From Eutrema japonicum (taxonomy: Eukaryota; Streptophyta; Magnoliopsida; Brassicales; Brassicaceae), in the NCBI GenBank assembly GCA_030161315.1, contig BSQW01000013.1, positions 48,869,851 through 48,933,850 on the forward strand: 64,000 nucleotides of DNA, in the 5' to 3' direction. Under the pieces are notes generated by a model that did no database searches, had not been told where the DNA came from, and saw nothing but the letters and a program-made list of their open reading frames with translations. The translations under genes were made by a program, and so were the position numbers. Shown here piece by piece: positions 60,301 to 64,000 of the stretch; position 1 is the first letter of the stretch, and each line of letters starts with the position of its first letter.

Positions 60301-61691
60301 TGATTTCGACGAAGTGTTTGCTCCGGTAGCACGTATAGAGACTATACGATTTATTCTCGCACTGGCAGCATCCTATAGTTGGGAAGTACATCACCTTGAC
60401 GTAAAGACAGCGTTTCTTCATGGAGAGTTGAAAGAGATAGTATACGTAAGCCAACCGGAAGGATTTACAACCAAAGGAAGTGAGAACAAAGTTTACAAGC
60501 TAAATAAGGCACTCTATGGACTAAAACAAGCACCAAGGGCTTGGAACAACAAGTTGAACACAATACTCAAGGAACTAAATTTCAGTAAATGCACCAAGGA
60601 ACCCTCCCTGTACCGTAAGCAAGGAAAAGAATTTATCCTTCTCGTGGCCGTTTATGTGGATGATTTGCTTGTCACAGGATCTTGTATTAAGGAGATACTC
60701 AAGTTTAAAGAAGACATGTCGTCAAAATTCGAGATGCGCGATCTTGGAGTATTAACGTATTATCTTGGCATCGAAGTAACTCAAAGTGGTGAAGGGATTA
60801 CACTCAAACAAGAAAGATATGCGATGAAAATCCTTGAAGAAGCTGAGATGAAAAATTGTAATGCTACTCAAACGCCGATGGACTCCGGCCTGAAACTCAC
60901 CAAGGCGGAAAAGGATGTAGAAATTGATGCAACAAGATATCGGAAGTTAATTGGTTGTCTTCGTTATTTGTTGCACACAAGACCGGATTTATCCTATGCC
61001 GTGGGTGTTTTGAGTAGGTATATGCAGAGTCCTAAAGAGTGTCACGGAGCAGCCATGAAACAAGTACTAAGATATTTACATGGAACAATCTCTTTAGGAC
61101 TGGTATATGCAAATCAAGATCTTCTTGGTTCATTATGTGACTTGGTGGGTTACAGCGACAGTAGCCATAACATTGATCCAGATGACGGAAAGAGTACGAC
61201 CGGACATGTGTTCTATCTCGGAGAAAATCCAATTACGTGGAGTTCACAAAAGCAAGAGACGGTGGCGTTGTCATCATGCGAAGCTGAGTTTATGGCGGCT
61301 ACAGAGGCTGCTAAGCAAGCGATTTGGTTACAAGAATTACTTGGTGAGGTGATGGGATCACCTTGTGAGAAAACTGTCCTTCGGATAGATAATAAATCGG
61401 CAATTGCTCTCACAAGAAACCCGGTGTTTCACGGCCGTAGTAAACACATACATACTCGTTTTCACTTCATAAGAGAGTGTGTGGAAAACGAACAAATTGA
61501 GGTTGAACATGTGCCCGGGACTGAGCAAAAGGCAGACATCTTGACAAAACCTCTTGGAAGAATTAAGTTCTGCGAAATGAGGAGTCTCATCGGAGTTCAA
61601 GACGTTTCAAAATGTGTTTTCAAGCTTAAGGGTGACAATGTTGGATTAAGCTTGAAATAACTTGAGAAAAGGAATACTACCTAATCCAACA
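57394..61691 (+). mobile_element. LTR-deficient copia insertion
   Basis: Includes a 64-bp leader, the full ORF and a 53-bp tail (61639-61691) that starts TGTTGGATTA and ends TAATCCAACA. That tail may be the first bases of a 3' LTR. No 5' LTR or usual TGGTATCAGAGC primer-binding site precedes the ORF. The unit is bordered by the perfect 60-bp direct repeats. Confidence 0.7.
57458..61660 (+). CDS. Ty1/copia gag-pol polyprotein, intact
   Basis: A single uninterrupted frame of 1400 codons. In order: gag (to about 260), zinc knuckle CYRCDKTGHFAQDC (about 264-278), protease WYLDNGASNHMTG (near 328), integrase with an H..H..C..C finger (HARLGHI and CGSCLLGK) and a DDE core (GDLCGP, TFRTDRGGEF), reverse transcriptase with YVDDLLV (near 1066), and RNase H ending SKHIHTRFHFIRE and KADILTKPLG. 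Either MGDIVAART or the internal MESSPSANPSS may be the true start; the second matches the usual copia gag beginning. The frame ends LKGDNVGLSLK, where copia 3' LTRs usually begin. The coding region looks recent but LTRs are absent. Confidence 0.95.
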   Translation: MGDIVAARTMESSPSANPSSIHCPMLSSTNYTVWAIKMTMALKVHRVWETIEPGTDNIDKNNMATALLFQSIPETLTLQIGALDTSKAVWEAIKTRYVGADRVREARLQTLMTEFDRLKMKDTETIDSFSGKLTEIASKSAALGENIAESKLVKKFLSSMPKKKYIHIVASLEQVLDLKNTSFEDIVGRLKAYEERICDDEETQEEPNKLMFTNMDSQSQPNHNFQRGSRGRGRGGRFNAQGGRGRGQQQSYNYRQGRNLSRVVCYRCDKTGHFAQDCPDRLLKLQETQEDKEIDTQEADELMMHEVVFLNEQNVVPSNYETSAEDDMWYLDNGASNHMTGNHMYFSKLDKAITGKVRFGDDSRIDIKGKGSISFIDKNGEQRIMTDVYFIPELKSNIISLGQATESGCDVRMREDFLTLHDRDGKLLVKAKRSKNILYKVRMGLNNNMCLQTKTMSDSARWHARLGHINTENMRSMFQRELVVGVPNITIEKELCGSCLLGKQTRQIFPQSTKYRATTTLELVHGDLCGPITPSTAAKNRYIFVLIDDYSRYMWTLLLKEKSEALSKFKRFKSLIELETGERIKTFRTDRGGEFVSQEFNSFCDDSGIKRHLTAPYTPQQNGVVERRNRTLLEMTRSMLKHMKLPNFLWGEAIRHATYLINRVATRSLKEHTPYEALRHKKPNIEHIRVFGCVSFARIETPHLKKLDDRSRMLVHLGTEPGSKAYRLYDPVNRKIVVSRDVKFDESREWNWTSGENPVSNIPGNFTVTIGVHGNRGISHQDTMENADIAEEDNNRENNGNGEENPFDNEENHTNREAEIDNGAGGEAEIEISHAAQPRRTTRQSKPPNYLEDYILLAEIEIERLLLMINDEPWNYEEAKESTEWVKACEEEITSITKNKTWDLVNLPVGAKPIGLKWVFKVKRNSDGSINKYKARLVAKGYVQRHGIDFDEVFAPVARIETIRFILALAASYSWEVHHLDVKTAFLHGELKEIVYVSQPEGFTTKGSENKVYKLNKALYGLKQAPRAWNNKLNTILKELNFSKCTKEPSLYRKQGKEFILLVAVYVDDLLVTGSCIKEILKFKEDMSSKFEMRDLGVLTYYLGIEVTQSGEGITLKQERYAMKILEEAEMKNCNATQTPMDSGLKLTKAEKDVEIDATRYRKLIGCLRYLLHTRPDLSYAVGVLSRYMQSPKECHGAAMKQVLRYLHGTISLGLVYANQDLLGSLCDLVGYSDSSHNIDPDDGKSTTGHVFYLGENPITWSSQKQETVALSSCEAEFMAATEAAKQAIWLQELLGEVMGSPCEKTVLRIDNKSAIALTRNPVFHGRSKHIHTRFHFIRECVENEQIEVEHVPGTEQKADILTKPLGRIKFCEMRSLIGVQDVSKCVFKLKGDNVGLSLK

Positions 61692-61751
61692 AGTTCTACA
61701 ACAAAACCACTCATGCCCGGTAATGCAAGCGAAGCCAAGATCAGCCTCCTG
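61692..61751. repeat. 60-bp direct repeat, right copy
   Basis: Identical to 57334-57393. It continues without break into the sequence leading to the SufE-like fragment, so it looks like the original host sequence. Confidence 0.95.
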
Positions 61752-61831
61752 AAAACCTTATATTCTCTGAGAAGGTTCTACCACGTGGAAATGCTATTTA
61801 ATGGAACTTTAGCTTTAGCTTCAATCACAAA

Positions 61832-61969
61832 GTGGAAGGATGCGTTTCTCAGGTATGGGTTGGGGCTTTCTTTTCCGAGGAACGCAACGTCGTGTACGAA
61901 GCTGATTCCGATTCGGTTCCCACGAAAGGGATAGCTGCTCTTCTAGTTCAGGGCTTATCTGGAAGACCC
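61832..61969 (+). pseudogene. SufE-like gene fragment
   Basis: Forty-six codons reading VEGCVSQVWVGAFFSEERN through YEADSDSVPTKGIAALLVQG to LSGRP match the conserved core of chloroplast SufE proteins, which activate the cysteine desulfurase in iron-sulfur cluster assembly. The GC(V/T)SQVW motif contains the catalytic Cys of the family. The reading continues into non-homologous sequence with a duplicated CCCGCAGAAACCTC motif, and the rest of the gene is missing. It is most likely a transposon-captured exon. Confidence 0.75.
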
Positions 61970-62149
61970 GCAGAAACCTCTCCTCCACCAACAATCAACT
62001 ACTTTGAGTCCACCAACAATCTCTCCCCCGCAGAAACCTCACCTCCACTGAGCAATCGTTCTGACGAGTTACGGCGTGTATGGTCCGAGAGGAACGATGC
62101 CTCAGTCGAATCCAGGTGAGCTTCGAAGACCGAAGACGTTACCGGAACT

Positions 62150-62595
62150 ATCGTCCCTCGGCGTTTGAATTGTACTTGGCGACGATATCAGTCTCCTTAG
62201 GGATCTCGTACTGCGCAAAGAATTTGTTGAGCCGCTCGTTGCTGCTGGCATCCATCTTCTTGATCTGTTCTTTGATCTGAGAATCTGTAATTCCCGAGTT
62301 TGGTTTCACCATCTCAGCAATCAGCTTCTCTCTATCTCCTCGATGGGTACGCTACGAGCTTCTCAGGAATATTGCGTGGGTAATATTTGTGTTATATCTC
62401 AAACATCTGTTAGGCTTTGCTGTTTTTGTTCTGTTCATCGGACCACAAATTCATGGTGACGGATCGGACGAAGGAGATGTGAACACCTAAGCCTCGGTCG
62501 GTGCTTATCGAAGCACTCGAAGCACATGAAGATGCCGTAGGAAACCGACGCCCATTGCGGATTCTTCTGGGAACACTCGACACACACCTTAGTAT
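62150..62595 (-). pseudogene. ArfGAP (AGD6/AGD7-like) gene fragment
   Basis: Minus-strand 62595-62440 reads VCVECSQKNPQWASVSYGIF then MCFEC, the CxxC-x16-CxxC zinc finger of ArfGAPs, and after a frameshift RGLGVHISFVRSVTM. Further along (about 62290-62155) it reads QIKKMDASSNERLNKFFAQY then EIPKETDIVAKYNSNA, the following part of the same domain. About 100 bp of unrelated sequence separates the two, so the copy is broken. It faces the SufE fragment, which argues for assembly by a mobile element. Confidence 0.75.
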
Positions 62596-64000
62596 TGAAT
62601 TATGCAGACATGTGTGACCACTACACCAGTCAATGTAGTAATTGGTTTAGTTTCAAACGCCACAACTAAACCATCTTTTTTTCAAATACTTCATTGTTTT
62701 GTCTTTGATCTATGAAAAATAGGATTCGAGATTGTATAAGATAATCTACACAAGTATTGGGTTTGTTGGATCCTAAAAAAAAATTGGTATATAAGTAATA
62801 CTGGATTATCAGGTATTACTATGTTTTATTACGAAGGTATTACTTGGTAAAACTTGATTTCGGCATTACTAATATTACATGGTACATAATAATAAATTTT
62901 AAATAAATTAAAAAATAATAATAAAAAGTTACTTCATTTAACACGTGACGCAATCGAAAATTTCGAAATATTTTAAAAATATTACAGTTGTTGTCAACAT
63001 AGTTATACTTCCTATTTGTACAGTTGTTCTCGCTTCCAAACAGTTGTATTTTGGTGATATTTCACTTATATTAATATTACTGTGGATTAAACTTAAACTT
63101 GTTGGTTGTACCAATAACATTTGGTACGTCAAGTACATTTCCAATGTTTTCATGCAATAATATGTCTTAAAACACATTTTTCGTATCTTTTGCATTATAA
63201 AAGGGTTAAGATTAACAAAGTCATCATAAAATTATAAGGTGTGTGATGGAAAAACAAGAATATGATAATAAAAAAACATTATCCAAAAAAAATATTATGT
63301 GTAACTAATAAATGTTATATCGATTTATTACTTGTGTATGACAATCAAAAATGTTATTTCATTTTTTAAAACCAATTTTGTTATTTTTTAAAAAAAAATG
63401 AACTTATTTGTACCATTACGAAAACCAGTTTATGTAGTTGTACAAAACAAAGAGTATCTAAGAAATACAAATGCAAACACAATTTAATACAAATAAGGAG
63501 CCTTACAAATACAAACACAATGATTGTCTCGTGGATTCACTAGTACCGGAAGGTAACTCAATTTTAGCTTCGTCATATATTCATCTACCCCAATCTTCCT
63601 GCATATCATATTCACTAACAAATTATATGTTATCTCTTCTATAGATGATGCCCTAAACGTTATCGCGTACATACAACGATCTTTTGCTTTCCATCGAAAA
63701 TCATCACCGGTATTATGTGGCAGTCTGAATCTTATCTGAACTGCAAGAATAAATTACTGTGATGTGCCATAAGAGTCATTCTAAAACTCCAGTAGATAAA
63801 TTTATGATTGTGGAACGATTGCTCATTGTTTCCAGAAGAAAAAAATTATAAAAAACTATATTATCACCAACTGCCTTGTATCAGTAATACTAGTTGTACC
63901 GGTTTAACAATTTATCTTAGTAATCCACTTCTCTCAGTAATACTCAGTATTACCCAGTTGCTACGAGAGCTCGACGTCGTCGGGAAGAATTCTGATTCTG
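62596..64000. other. AT-rich repeat-like terminal region
   Basis: No gene is supported. AGTAATACTGG, GGTATTACTTGG and related motifs (62780-62880, 63880-63960) resemble the palindromic array of the TIR element at 51805-52478, hinting at another copy that runs off the window. Confidence 0.4.

Overview
The window is plant nuclear DNA. It has intron-rich genes with GT-AG splice sites, AT-rich spacers and many hAT, Helitron, Ty1/copia and Ty3/gypsy elements. Gene content and order match Arabidopsis thaliana chromosome 3 around At3g51520-At3g51630 (recalled from knowledge, not searched), so the source is a Brassicaceae species. It is not A. thaliana itself: the proteins differ at many positions, the spacers are long and transposon-filled, and several genes expected from A. 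thaliana are absent. The species cannot be fixed from this window.

Layout of the genic part. An MIRNA-like foldback (326-466) is followed by two hAT elements, one of them carrying nested Helitrons (to 5113). DGAT2, a diacylglycerol acyltransferase with nine exons, lies on + at 5382-7230. A Ser/Pro-rich basic protein like At3g51540 lies on + at 9320-11132. FERONIA receptor kinase, with one coding exon, lies on - at 11768-14443. An At3g51580-like membrane protein lies on - at 19250-21369. LTP12 (- 27337-27945) and LTP5 (- 30156-34285) are lipid transfer proteins. NPU, a pollen-wall protein with nine exons, lies on - at 35852-37863. A nucleotidyltransferase/PAP-OAS1 protein like At3g51620 lies on + at 39758-43895. 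WNK5 kinase lies on + at 45681-48255. The F-box gene At3g51530 and the TIR-NBS-LRR genes At3g51560 and At3g51570, expected in between, are not present.

From 49 kb to the end the window is almost entirely mobile DNA. It holds a decayed Ty3/gypsy element broken by a solo LTR and by an unusual TIR element that carries a tRNA-like module. It also holds a long-TIR element enclosing an unrelated ORF, a solo LTR with perfect target duplications, and a copia element with an intact 1400-codon ORF but no recognisable LTR pair. The last part is a patchwork of SufE and ArfGAP gene fragments.

Most striking observations: (1) a 3.55-kb, apparently complete hAT transposon with perfect 8-bp target duplications sits inside the only intron of LTP5, separating a 347-nt exon from a 10-nt terminal exon; (2) WNK5 needs a GC donor to keep its kinase frame, while a strong GTAAGT just downstream would truncate it; (3) the intact copia coding region is bracketed by a perfect 60-bp direct repeat instead of LTRs; (4) the first kilobase holds a foldback whose arms are circularly permuted copies of each other. 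The host genes are not an operon. They are separate loci with roles in lipid metabolism and lipid transfer, cell-surface signalling, pollen-wall formation and kinase signalling.
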